From Chryseobacterium gambrini (GTDB lineage Bacteria; Bacteroidota; Bacteroidia; Flavobacteriales; Weeksellaceae): a DNA stretch of 64,000 nucleotides. Numbering within the stretch: the stretch's first letter is position 1; each line of letters opens with the position of its first letter. Location: assembly GCF_900156825.1 (NCBI RefSeq), contig NZ_FTOV01000001.1, forward strand, positions 558,001 to 622,000, given 5' to 3'. This document shows, piece by piece, positions 53,953-61,993 of the stretch. The notes beneath the pieces were generated by a model that saw nothing but the letters and a program-made list of their open reading frames with translations, searched no databases and had not been told where the DNA came from. The translations under genes and the position numbers were made by a program.

Positions 53953-54585
53953 ATGTCTTTAGTAGGAAAAAAATTCCCGAATGTAACAGTAGATGCAATG
54001 TCTGAAATGGGTGATGATCTTAGAATCAACATCTTCCAGGAAGCTACAGAAAACCAACAGAAAGTTCTTTTATTCTGGTACCCGAAAGATTTCACTTTTG
54101 TTTGCCCGACTGAGCTTCACGCTTTTCAGGAAGCTTTACCAGAATTTGAAAAAAGAAACACTAAAGTAATCGGTGCTTCTTGCGATACCAACGAAGTACA
54201 CTTCGCATGGTTAAATGTTTCAAAAGACAACGGAGGTATTGAAGGCGTTACTTACCCGCTTTTAGCAGATACTCACAGACAGTTGGCTAATATTTTAGGA
54301 ATTGTAGATCAGGATTTCGAATATAATGACGAAGGTGAAGAAGTTTTCACAGGTTCTAACGTTACGTACAGAGCAACTTACCTTATCGACGAGACCGGGA
54401 AAATTTTCCACGAGTCTGTAAACGATATGCCTCTTGGTAGAAACGTAAAAGAATATTTAAGATTAATCGACGCATACACGCACGTACAGAAGCACGGTGA
54501 AGTTTGCCCTGCAAACTGGGAAGAAGGAAAAGAAGCGATGAAAGCAGACAGAACTTCTACGGCGGAGTATTTAGCGAAAAACTAA
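53953..54585 (+). CDS. Peroxiredoxin, AhpC/2-Cys type
   Basis: 210 residues. The peroxidatic Cys51 is in DFTFVCPTELHAF and the resolving Cys185 in HGEVCPANWEEG, the typical 2-Cys Prx arrangement of AhpC/Prx1 proteins. It reduces H2O2 and organic peroxides in the cytoplasm. The next two genes encode thioredoxin-like and DUF6952 proteins on the same strand, so the thioredoxin (WCGNC) may be its reductant. Preceded by a good promoter. Confidence 0.95.
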   Translation: MSLVGKKFPNVTVDAMSEMGDDLRINIFQEATENQQKVLLFWYPKDFTFVCPTELHAFQEALPEFEKRNTKVIGASCDTNEVHFAWLNVSKDNGGIEGVTYPLLADTHRQLANILGIVDQDFEYNDEGEEVFTGSNVTYRATYLIDETGKIFHESVNDMPLGRNVKEYLRLIDAYTHVQKHGEVCPANWEEGKEAMKADRTSTAEYLAKN

Positions 54586-54601
54586 GATAATGTGCTAATT
54601 T

Positions 54602-54659
54602 GAAAATGAGATAATTTGAAAATTGATCACATTGATTATTTAAGAATTATCTCATTTTC
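54602..54659. repeat. Palindrome between peroxiredoxin and thioredoxin genes
   Basis: GAAAATGAGATAATT (54602-54616) and AATTATCTCATTTTC (54645-54659) are perfect 15-base arms with a 28-base loop. Additional TTTCAAATTAA words follow up to 54698. In the mRNA this forms a long AU-rich hairpin; it is not a classical terminator (no T-run at its end). Confidence 0.6.
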
Positions 54660-54703
54660 TATTTTTCAGCATTTTCAAATTAATAAATTTTCAAATTAAA
54701 ATT

Positions 54704-55009
54704 ATGTATACAGAATTAACAGAAGATACGCTTCAGAATATTGTAAGCGAAAATGAAAAGGTTGTAGTACAGTACGGTGCAACATGGTGCGGAAACTGCA
54801 GAATCATGAAGCCGAAATTCAAAAAACTGGCATCGGAGAACGAAAGCATCCCTTTCCTTTACGTAGATGCAGAAAAATTACCGGAAAGCAGAAAATTGGC
54901 AACGGTGGATAATCTTCCGACTTTTGCGATCTTCAAAAACGGTGAATTGGTGAATCAGGTACAGTCTAATCAGGCAGAAAGTTTAATTAATTTATTCAAC
55001 GAATTGTAA
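54704..55009 (+). CDS. Thioredoxin-family protein
   Basis: 101 residues of thioredoxin fold with the active site ATWCGNCRIMKPK (Cys29, Cys32), where most thioredoxins have WCGPC. The cis-Pro is in VDNLPTFAIF. It is expected to be a cytoplasmic disulphide reductase that serves the peroxiredoxin encoded upstream. The DUF6952 gene starts two bases after its stop codon. Confidence 0.9.
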   Translation: MYTELTEDTLQNIVSENEKVVVQYGATWCGNCRIMKPKFKKLASENESIPFLYVDAEKLPESRKLATVDNLPTFAIFKNGELVNQVQSNQAESLINLFNEL

Positions 55010-55011
55010 TC

Positions 55012-55260
55012 ATGAAGTTACCGATCATCAGACAGTTTTATCAGAACCAGACTCCTGAAAATCTTGCAAAAACGTTAGAAGTTTTAGAAAGCTTTACAGA
55101 ATTCCGAGGAACTACCGAAGAAGATATGAACGTTGCAGGAGAATTAATTACGAATATCTGCGGAGCTCTGGAAGTTCATGCCAACGTACAAAACGGAATG
55201 AGCGAGAAAGATGCTTTAAATTCTTTCGCTCAGAAGGTTTTAGGATCGATTGACAGATAG
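55012..55260 (+). CDS. DUF6952-type conserved flavobacterial protein
   Basis: 82 residues, mainly helical (LPIIRQFYQNQTPENLAKTL, FAQKVLGSIDR), with one Cys in ITNICGALEV. In flavobacteria it is regularly found after this thioredoxin, which points to a joint function in the peroxiredoxin system. No motif indicates catalysis. The two-base gap with the thioredoxin gene implies translational coupling. Confidence 0.8.
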   Translation: MKLPIIRQFYQNQTPENLAKTLEVLESFTEFRGTTEEDMNVAGELITNICGALEVHANVQNGMSEKDALNSFAQKVLGSIDR

Positions 55261-55262
55261 TG

Positions 55263-55500
55263 TTTAAACACGAATTTCACAAATATTCTTCCACGAATAA
55301 ACGCGAATGTTTTTAAAAACGGTGTCATTTGTGATAAAATTAGTGCCATTTGTGTTTTTTATTTAAACACGAATATTTTTAAAAATTGTGTCATTTGTAT
55401 TTTAATTTAAACACGAATTTCACGAATGTTTTTTCACGAATAAGCACAAATATTTTTAAAAACAGTGTCATTTGTGACGAAATTAGTGCCGTTTGTGTTT
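55263..55500. repeat. TTTAAACACGAAT repeat cluster (two full copies, one partial)
   Basis: Copy 1 (55263-55356) and copy 2 (55408-55500) share TTTAAACACGAATTTCAC, TTTTTAAAAAC, GTGTCATTTGTGA and AATTAGTGCC in the same order. A truncated copy lies between (55363-55399). No coding potential. This fills the 314-base gap between convergent genes. Confidence 0.8.
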
Positions 55501-55516
55501 AGATCAAACCAAAAAT

Positions 55517-55548
55517 AAAATCCCGATGAAAAGACATCAGGATTTTTT
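55517..55548 (-). terminator. Terminator of the Bax-inhibitor-1-like gene
   Basis: On the minus strand AATCCTGATG and CATCGGGATT pair with one G-U and are followed by TTATTTTT. Confidence 0.65.
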
Positions 55549-55574
55549 GGGTTTATAAAATTTCTATTATTGAA

Positions 55575-56261
55575 TTAGCTTCTTCTGCTCATTAAAATTC
55601 TCAAAATATACCAGAACAAAAGCATAATAGAAGCAAAAAGCTGTAAAGAAGCTCCAACATACTGATCTGTTGTGTAAGAATCTTTCAGTTTGCTTGTCTG
55701 ATACAAAATCGTTGCAGAAGCCAGAATTACCATTCCAACCGAGAACCAAAGTCCAAGATCGAATCCGAAAATCATTCCGCCAACGATTAATCCCAGAGAA
55801 ATAAATCCTCCGATTACAATAATATTTCTAAGGAAAGAAAAATCTCTTTTTGAAGTAAATGCTACAAAAGAAATCCCTGCAAACATCGCGATGGTTAACA
55901 TTGCTGCCTGATAAATAATCGATCCGCCAACATTCACTACTGCAATGTAGATCATTGGCATAAAAATTAACGCTTCAAGCAAAATATAAAATCCCAATCC
56001 CATATACTGGACTGATCTGCTTTGCGAAAGAGACCATTTATTCGCTAATACAGAAGCCAGCCAGAATACTCCGATAATTAATAACCAGACATATCTTCCA
56101 CCAAACATTAACCCAATAACTTCAGGCGGAACGGTTTTTAACAATACGGTTTCCACTCCAATAAAAGCAAGAATCGCCAAAGCAACGTGCAAATACGTTT
56201 TTTTATAAAATTCTGCCTTTTCAACTTCTTTGGCATGTGCCACTAAAACATCTGTCATCAT
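55575..56261 (-). CDS. Bax-inhibitor-1/YccA-family membrane protein
   Basis: 228 residues with seven predicted membrane helices, such as HVALAILAFIGVETVLL and YVWLLIIGVFWLASVLA. It belongs to the Bax inhibitor-1 family (YccA/YetJ), some members of which are pH-sensitive Ca channels or interact with the FtsH protease. The acidic Ca-site residues of YetJ cannot be assigned with certainty. It follows the broken NTF2-like gene on the same strand by 20 bases and could be co-transcribed with it. Confidence 0.88.
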   Translation of the reverse strand: MMTDVLVAHAKEVEKAEFYKKTYLHVALAILAFIGVETVLLKTVPPEVIGLMFGGRYVWLLIIGVFWLASVLANKWSLSQSRSVQYMGLGFYILLEALIFMPMIYIAVVNVGGSIIYQAAMLTIAMFAGISFVAFTSKRDFSFLRNIIVIGGFISLGLIVGGMIFGFDLGLWFSVGMVILASATILYQTSKLKDSYTTDQYVGASLQLFASIMLLFWYILRILMSRRS

Positions 56262-56281
56262 AGTTTTTATTTTTTAATATG

Positions 56282-57228
56282 TTATTCTAATCTTTTCATA
56301 GGTTTTATTCCTATAATTTTTCCGCTATCCTCAAAAAGAACGGTGATCATTTCTTTGGGTGGGGAAACTTCTTCATTATATTTAAACTGAACCATCGGAT
56401 ATTGGCTTCCATCATTTACCAACTGAAGCCCTGTCATAAAACATCAATCTGCTTATCAAAATGAATGTTTTCAGCTAAAGTTTTAAGCATATCATCCGTT
56501 GTGGAACCGGCAATTTTTTCTGAAAGCAAATTTCTTGCTCCGGCAAAATCAGAAGTTTTAAGCTTTTCAATAAATTTTCGAAATTCAACAATATATAAAC
56601 TTACCTTCTCTTTTCCTAACGCATTTCCATCATCTTCTTTTCGCTCATATTTTACATACAATCTAATTTTATGTCCGGGAACTGTAGCCATCATTCCTTG
56701 TCTTTCATAATATTCCGAAAGATCAATATAGGCAAAGATATTTATACTGTCTTTAATCTTCCATTCATCACTTCGGTGGAGTCCTTCTCTGGAATTAAGG
56801 AGATTGAGATTATTCAAATTTCCTTTCTGATGGCTTTTGCCATATTTTTTCGAAACCTCGCTGATAAGCTCTTCATATTTCTTTATCATGGCTTTATTAA
56901 AGCTGATCGGTTTTTTCACATTTTCGCCTTTATCAAAATTGTAAACATCCCATTCATAAAGAATTTCCGCAATAGCAGAATCGGTTTTATAGGCTTTATA
57001 AAATACACGAAGATTTGGGATTTCCTTTTCTTTTCTTTCAAAAATAACAGGCTGAAGAACGGGCTCGAAAGAAATGTACTCTTCATCTGTCTTGACAATT
57101 TTGCTTCCTAATTTATTCTCCAACTGAATAAAATCATTCAGTTTTTTCCCTTGAATATCAGTCTGAATTATATTTTGAGAATAACAAAACTGACTGATCA
57201 GGAGAATCCCTAATATTTTAATTTTCAT
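56282..57228 (-). pseudogene. Secreted NTF2-like paralogue, frameshifted near the 3' end
   Basis: The open frame from the ATG at 57228 (signal peptide to CYSQ) ends early at 56434 with FDKQIDVL. Downstream in the next frame TGLQLVNDGSQYPMVQFKYN and ITVLFEDSGKIIGIKPMKRL continue exactly the C-terminal pattern of the two neighbouring paralogues (MIQYKYSDD, FETDGKIMGIKP), ending at a stop at 56282. The span of 947 bases is one short of 316 codons, so a single base is missing, at the A4 run 56438-56441 (T4 in the gene). The N-terminal part (about 170 residues) is an extra domain absent from the paralogues. Either a recent mutation or a sequencing error. Confidence 0.8.
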
Positions 57229-57253
57229 CGTGTTTTATCAAAAAATTTCTGAA

Positions 57254-57730
57254 TTACTTCACAATCTTATACGGTTTAATTCCCATAATCTTTCCGTCTG
57301 TTTCAAAAACTGCCGTAATCACCTCTTTGGGTTCAGCGGCTTTATCATCAGAATATTTATACTGAATCATTGGCAGACTGCTTCCGTCAATTAAGGGTTT
57401 ATAACTGGCTTTGATAATCTGAAACGTTTTGTTCGTCTTTATATCTGCGGCAAGCTTCTGGTAGACAACATCTGTTACCATCTTTTTAGCTTTTTCGGAT
57501 AAAAGTTCATCCATGGCTTTTCGGTCAGAAACCTTCAGGGCAGCGATAAATTTCAGAAATTTTCCGTTGTAGAGTTCAATTTCCTCCTTCGTAAGACTTA
57601 AAGAAGGTTTTACATCGGTGGCTACATTTGCGTTCGTGTTCTTTTTTGTTTCCGGTTTCACATTTTTTGTCTTTTGTGAAAGAAAAAACGGTGCCGACAA
57701 AACGGAAAGAACTAAAAGTATTTTTTTCAT
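57254..57730 (-). CDS. Secreted NTF2-like protein (DUF3887-like), paralogue 2
   Basis: 158 residues. Signal peptide (MKKILLVLSVLSAPFFLSQ), then a low-complexity Lys/Thr/Asn spacer and a domain of about 105 residues (NGKFLKFIAALKVSDRKAMD to the end, MIQYKYSDDKAAEPKEVI, GKIMGIKPYKIVK). The helix-then-sheet layout resembles NTF2-like/DUF3887 domains. Function unknown. It is one of three tandem copies and lies 25 bases upstream of the broken one. Confidence 0.78.
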   Translation of the reverse strand: MKKILLVLSVLSAPFFLSQKTKNVKPETKKNTNANVATDVKPSLSLTKEEIELYNGKFLKFIAALKVSDRKAMDELLSEKAKKMVTDVVYQKLAADIKTNKTFQIIKASYKPLIDGSSLPMIQYKYSDDKAAEPKEVITAVFETDGKIMGIKPYKIVK

Positions 57731-57797
57731 TATGTTTAAACTGTTTCAATAAACAATAAACGGAATACACGATTCCGTATTGCTTATCACTTATAAA

Positions 57798-58244
57798 TTA
57801 CCTGCTGTAATCCGGCATAACTCCTAAGATTTTACCGTCATTTTCAAAAACTACGGTAACCAGATCTCTTGGAGGAGAAAGCGTATCGTCTTTATATTTA
57901 TACTGAATTGTTGGATATGTTTCGTTATCCAGCAGCTTCTGGTATCCGGATTTATACACTTCAAATGTACGTTCGAAGCTTATTCCGCCCGATAATTTCT
58001 GAATGACATTGTCTGAAACAATACTTTTCACTTTATCTGAAATAAGAGTATTGACGGCTTCTTTATCCGATCTTTTTAATGCATCCACAAATTTCAGAAA
58101 ATACGGATGATAAAAGTCGATTTTATCTTTACTCAATTCCGAAGTAAGCTCTATTTTCTTGCTTTCAACAACTTTTATTTTGCTTTCCTGCGAAAAACCC
58201 GCCTGAAAAGCCAAAGCCGCAACAATCAGAAGTATTTTTTTCAT
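57798..58244 (-). CDS. Secreted NTF2-like protein (DUF3887-like), paralogue 1
   Basis: 148 residues from the ATG at 58244 (MKKILLIVAALAFQAGFSQ); an in-frame ATG at 58268 adds eight residues before the signal peptide and is unlikely. The domain (about 45-148) matches the two others: HPYFLKFVDALKRSDKEAVN, PTIQYKYKDDTLSPPRDLV, FENDGKILGVMP. Upstream gene of the three-copy array; the acyl-CoA reductase stop is about 35 bases before its start, so all may share one transcript. Confidence 0.78.
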   Translation of the reverse strand: MKKILLIVAALAFQAGFSQESKIKVVESKKIELTSELSKDKIDFYHPYFLKFVDALKRSDKEAVNTLISDKVKSIVSDNVIQKLSGGISFERTFEVYKSGYQKLLDNETYPTIQYKYKDDTLSPPRDLVTVVFENDGKILGVMPDYSR

Positions 58245-58279
58245 AATAAAATGATTTGCAGACAGCAAGATACAAAGAA

Positions 58280-59314
58280 TTATATTACCGATAAAAATTT
58301 CATCGTATCTACATTATCCGCATACGTATTCAACCCCGGATTTTGGGCTTCTCCGAATTTAATGGAATCCAAACCAAGCTCATCTTTCGCCACCACACAC
58401 TGAATATTTTCTTCGTTTTCCGCCATAAAACTTTTCACTTCATCCAGAGAAGAATATCTGCTGAAATTGATCACGGAAAGCGGACTGAATAATTTTTCAT
58501 CTTCCTTCAGCATTACAAAATTATTATCCCAGAATTTATCCTGATTTAAAAGATAAACCGCCCTGTTGTAATCATAATTATTGGCATATTTATTATGATT
58601 GATGATCTCCTGAAAATCCAGAAAACTTTCAAATAATCTGTCGAGAACAAAATCCTGAGGAATAAAAAGCCGGGTTACATTTCTGCATCCCAAACCGAAA
58701 TAACGGAAAATATCTTCCGCCAGAAGCTTAAGCTCCCCCTCTGTTTCATCCCCTTTTAAAACAGCAATGGAAGTCCTGTTTTTTCTGATGATATTCAGGT
58801 GGTTTTTAAAATAATATTCCAGATATCTCGCTGTATTGTTGCTTCCTGTAGCAATTACTGCATCAAAATTCTCAAGTTTCTCTACAAATTCAAACGAGAC
58901 ATTTCCTTCCGAAAATTCATTCCATTTCTTTAATAAAAACGGAATCATGTATTTATCTTTTGAAGAAAGCTTGATCACCGGAATATGATTGCTCAGCACC
59001 ACAGAAATTACATCGTGAAAACCCACCAAAGGAATATTTCCTGCAAGAATAAGCCCTACTCTTTTCGTAGTCTTTGAGATCTGATATTCTTTCAGCCAGT
59101 GGGCAATATTTTCTTCCGTGAGAAGATCCGTCCACTGTTTCAAAGCAAACTTCTGGTTTTCAATGGTAAACCACGGATTTTCAATTTCAGATCGTTTCAG
59201 TAACAATTCAAAGTCTGAATCGTTATCATTATAATCTTCCTGATTTTTATTTAAAAAGTCTTTTATATATTGGCTTAGTCTCGTAAGTCCTAAAACTTGA
59301 TTTTCGGTATTCAT
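58280..59314 (-). CDS. Acyl-CoA reductase (LuxC-like)
   Basis: 344 residues of the LuxC/acyl-CoA reductase family (aldehyde dehydrogenase fold). The catalytic Cys is in FGLGCRNVTRLFIP, and IAVLKGDETEGELKLLAEDI, GLILAGNIPLVGFHDV and VIATGSNNTARYLEYYF are typical. The family reduces acyl groups to aldehydes with NADPH, though the flavobacterial type is shorter than LuxC and not tied to light emission. It diverges from a ferredoxin gene with overlapping control regions, a pairing seen in other flavobacteria. Product unknown. Confidence 0.85.
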   Translation of the reverse strand: MNTENQVLGLTRLSQYIKDFLNKNQEDYNDNDSDFELLLKRSEIENPWFTIENQKFALKQWTDLLTEENIAHWLKEYQISKTTKRVGLILAGNIPLVGFHDVISVVLSNHIPVIKLSSKDKYMIPFLLKKWNEFSEGNVSFEFVEKLENFDAVIATGSNNTARYLEYYFKNHLNIIRKNRTSIAVLKGDETEGELKLLAEDIFRYFGLGCRNVTRLFIPQDFVLDRLFESFLDFQEIINHNKYANNYDYNRAVYLLNQDKFWDNNFVMLKEDEKLFSPLSVINFSRYSSLDEVKSFMAENEENIQCVVAKDELGLDSIKFGEAQNPGLNTYADNVDTMKFLSVI

Positions 59315-59316
59315 AA

Positions 59317-59350
59317 TTGCTTTAAAATTGGGGAATATTTTGTAATTTTG
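59317..59350 (+). promoter_or_regulatory. Ferredoxin promoter (TTG-N23-TAATTTTG)
   Basis: TTG at 59317-59319 and TAATTTTG at 59343-59350, 24 bases before the ferredoxin ATG. The spacer is at the long end (23). It begins right at the start of the divergent acyl-CoA reductase gene. Confidence 0.5.
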
Positions 59351-59373
59351 TGCAAATTTAAAAAAAATTAGCG

Positions 59374-59724
59374 ATGGCTATTAAAATAACTGATGAATGC
59401 ATTAACTGCGGAGCCTGTGAACCGGAATGTCCAAACAATGCAATTTATGAAGGAGCAGTAGACTGGAAAGCTTCAGAAGGTACAGAACTAAAAGGTACCG
59501 TAACATTACCATCAGGTCTTACAGTGGATGCAGATGCACCGCAGGAACCTGTAAGTGATGATGTTTATTTCATTGTAACAGATAAATGTACGGAATGTAA
59601 AGGATTCCATGAGGAGCCACAGTGTGCAGCCGTTTGTCCGGTAGACTGCTGTGTTCCGGATGAAGATCATGTAGAATCTGAAGAAGCACTGCTTAATAAA
59701 AAAGCATTCTTACACGGAGAATAA
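59374..59724 (+). CDS. Two-cluster 4Fe-4S ferredoxin
   Basis: 116 residues of the 2[4Fe-4S] ferredoxin fold. Cluster I ligands are CINCGACEPECP; cluster II is CTECKGFHEEPQCAAVCP with the extended Cys spacing of the Alvin type. The insert between clusters (about 25-65) and an acidic tail make it longer than clostridial ferredoxins. It transfers electrons in the cytoplasm, possibly to the divergently encoded acyl-CoA reductase or the acyl-ACP desaturase. Strong terminator follows. Confidence 0.92.
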   Translation: MAIKITDECINCGACEPECPNNAIYEGAVDWKASEGTELKGTVTLPSGLTVDADAPQEPVSDDVYFIVTDKCTECKGFHEEPQCAAVCPVDCCVPDEDHVESEEALLNKKAFLHGE

Positions 59725-59727
59725 AAA

Positions 59728-59760
59728 ACTGCCGTCTCATCAATCATGAGGCGGTTTTTT
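59728..59760 (+). terminator. Ferredoxin terminator
   Basis: ACTGCCGTCTCAT and ATGAGGCGGTTTT pair with minor G-U/bulge positions and end in six T. Confidence 0.8.
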
Positions 59761-59848
59761 ATATACAAAAATTCAGAACAATTCAATAAGAAACTATAAA
59801 TGAATCTGTAAGAAGAAATTTTTACAGGAAATCCCAAAAAATAATAAT

Positions 59849-60913
59849 ATGAGCAAAAAGCACAACTTTAGCGCAGGACCATGTATTTTACCACAGGAAG
59901 TTTTCGAAAAATCTGCACAGGCAATTTTAGATTTCAACGGAATCGGACTTTCCCTGCTTGAAATTTCGCACAGAAGCAAAGATTTCGTAGCGGTAATGGA
60001 TGAAGCACGCGCTATCGTAAAAAGACTGATGAATTTAGGAGATGATTACGAAGTTTTATATTTAGGAGGCGGTGCAAGTCTGCAGTTTGCCATGGTTCCT
60101 TACAACCTGATGAAAGTAGGCGGAAAAGCAGCTTATCTGGATACCGGAACATGGGCTGCAGGAGCTGTAAAAGAAGCTAAAAAAGTAGGAACAGTAGACA
60201 TTGTAGGTTCTTCAAAAGAAGAAAATTATTCTTTTATTCCGAAAGATTACACCGTAGGTTCAGAATATGATTATTTCCACTGCACTTCCAATAATACGAT
60301 CTATGGAACTCAGATGAAGTCTTTCCCTGAAGCAGATACTTTGATGGTTTGCGACATGAGTTCTGATATTTTCTCAAGACAATTAGATTTTTCAAAATTT
60401 GATTTAATCTATGCGGGAGCTCAGAAAAATATGGGTCCTGCAGGAGTAACTTTGGTGGTAATTAAAAAAGAAATTTTAGGAAAAACAGGAAGAGAAAATA
60501 TGTTCTCTATTCTGGATTATGCTCAGCATATTTCTAAAGAATCCATGTACAACACACCGCCGGTTTTCCCTGTTTATGCTTCTCTGTTAACGTTACAGCA
60601 TCTGGAAAACAATGGTGGAATTGCCGCCGCAGAAGCCAGAAACGAAGCAAAAGCAAAACTGCTATACGATGAGATCGACAGCAATCCTTTATTTGAAACA
60701 TTCTGCGTAAAAGAAGACCGTTCTTTAATGAATGTATCTTTCAAAATTACAGACGAGAGCAAAAAAGAAGAATTTGATGCGGCATGGAAAGCTGCGGGAA
60801 TCAGCGGACTGAACGGACACAGAAGTCTGGGAGGTTACAGAGCAAGTTTGTACAATGCTTTACCGATTGAAAGCGTACAGGTTTTAGTAGATGTTATGAA
60901 ATCCATAAAATAA
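59849..60913 (+). CDS. serC: 3-phosphoserine/phosphohydroxythreonine aminotransferase
   Basis: 354 residues of fold-type I aminotransferase with the SerC features: N-terminal KHNFSAGPCILPQEVF, cofactor-binding LGGGASLQFAMVPYNLM, the Schiff-base Lys in YAGAQKNMGPAGV, and the C-terminal GHRSLGGYRASLYNA. It makes phosphoserine from phosphohydroxypyruvate with glutamate, and a related step in vitamin B6 synthesis. Followed after about 115 bases by serA, the previous step of the pathway. Confidence 0.96.
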   Translation: MSKKHNFSAGPCILPQEVFEKSAQAILDFNGIGLSLLEISHRSKDFVAVMDEARAIVKRLMNLGDDYEVLYLGGGASLQFAMVPYNLMKVGGKAAYLDTGTWAAGAVKEAKKVGTVDIVGSSKEENYSFIPKDYTVGSEYDYFHCTSNNTIYGTQMKSFPEADTLMVCDMSSDIFSRQLDFSKFDLIYAGAQKNMGPAGVTLVVIKKEILGKTGRENMFSILDYAQHISKESMYNTPPVFPVYASLLTLQHLENNGGIAAAEARNEAKAKLLYDEIDSNPLFETFCVKEDRSLMNVSFKITDESKKEEFDAAWKAAGISGLNGHRSLGGYRASLYNALPIESVQVLVDVMKSIK

Positions 60914-61027
60914 TATAAATTATTAAATTTCAAATACTTAACAAATATTTAATGTTATTTTAAATTTTCTTAATTTGCGAGACTGTTTAAATTTTGAACC
61001 ATTAAATATTTAAGTCAAAATAAAACC

Positions 61028-61990
61028 ATGAAAGTTTTAGCCAACGACGGAATTTCGAAAGCAGGAGAACAGGCACTTAAAGATGCCGGAATAGAAGTTT
61101 TGGACAACAGAGTTGCACAGGATCACGTCATTAATTTCATCAACGAGAATAACGTAGATGTTCTTTTGGTAAGAAGCGCTACCAAAGTAAGACAGGATCT
61201 CATTGATGCCTGTCCTAATCTTAAAATTATCGGAAGAGGCGGAATCGGAATGGATAATATCGACGTTGAATACGCTATTGATAAAGGAATCTACATCATC
61301 AATACGCCGACTGCATCCTCAAAATCGGTTGCAGAATTGGTGTTTGCACATTTCTTTTCACTGGCAAGGTTTCTTCATGAATCCAACAGGTTAATGCCTT
61401 TGGAAGGAGAAACCCACTTCAACGCCATGAAAAAATCCTTCTCGAAAGCATACGAACTTTCAGGAAAAACATTGGGGGTTATCGGCTTTGGAAGTATCGG
61501 ACAGGAAGTTGTAAAAATGGGAATCTCTCTGGGTATGAAAGTGAAAGTTCTTACCAGAAAGCCTAAAACCAAAGTCCTTTCACTGGATTTTTTCGACGGA
61601 CAAACTGTTAGTTTCGAAATTACTTCCACCAACGATATGGATGAATTCTTAAAAGATACAGACTTCATCAGTCTCAATACGCCGAAAACAAACGAATATA
61701 TCATAGACACGCCACAATTTGAAAAAATGAAAGACGGAGTCTACATTGTAAATACTGCAAGAGGAGGTGTGATGAATGAAGTTTCCCTGATAGACTTCAT
61801 CGAATCCGGAAAAGTTGCCGGAGCTGCACTGGATGTTTTTGAAAAAGAACCCACTCCGGAAGTGCTTTTGCTGATGAATCCTTCGCTTTCCCTTTCTCCG
61901 CACGTAGGCGGAAATACCGTGGATGCACAGGAAAAAATCGGACTCGAGCTTGCAGAACAGATTATTAAGATTAAAGAAACTATAAACTAA
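61028..61990 (+). CDS. D-3-phosphoglycerate dehydrogenase, short type without ACT domain
   Basis: 320 residues of D-isomer hydroxyacid dehydrogenase: LGVIGFGSIGQEV is the NAD fingerprint, and the catalytic Arg (VNTARGGVMNE), Glu (FEKEPTPE) and His (SLSPHVGGNT) are intact. RSATKVRQDLIDACPNLKII and GRGGIGMDNIDVEYA match SerA. The C-terminal regulatory ACT or ASB domains of long SerA proteins are absent, so serine feedback via ACT is not expected. With serC directly upstream it supplies phosphohydroxypyruvate for serine synthesis. The DUF1015 gene starts three bases after its stop. Confidence 0.9.
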   Translation: MKVLANDGISKAGEQALKDAGIEVLDNRVAQDHVINFINENNVDVLLVRSATKVRQDLIDACPNLKIIGRGGIGMDNIDVEYAIDKGIYIINTPTASSKSVAELVFAHFFSLARFLHESNRLMPLEGETHFNAMKKSFSKAYELSGKTLGVIGFGSIGQEVVKMGISLGMKVKVLTRKPKTKVLSLDFFDGQTVSFEITSTNDMDEFLKDTDFISLNTPKTNEYIIDTPQFEKMKDGVYIVNTARGGVMNEVSLIDFIESGKVAGAALDVFEKEPTPEVLLLMNPSLSLSPHVGGNTVDAQEKIGLELAEQIIKIKETIN

Positions 61991-61993
61991 AAT

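Noticed and set aside
55263..55500. Regularly spaced similar blocks that could suggest a CRISPR array
   Set aside because: Units are about 94 bases, imperfect and only two to three; no short identical repeats with unique spacers and no cas genes.
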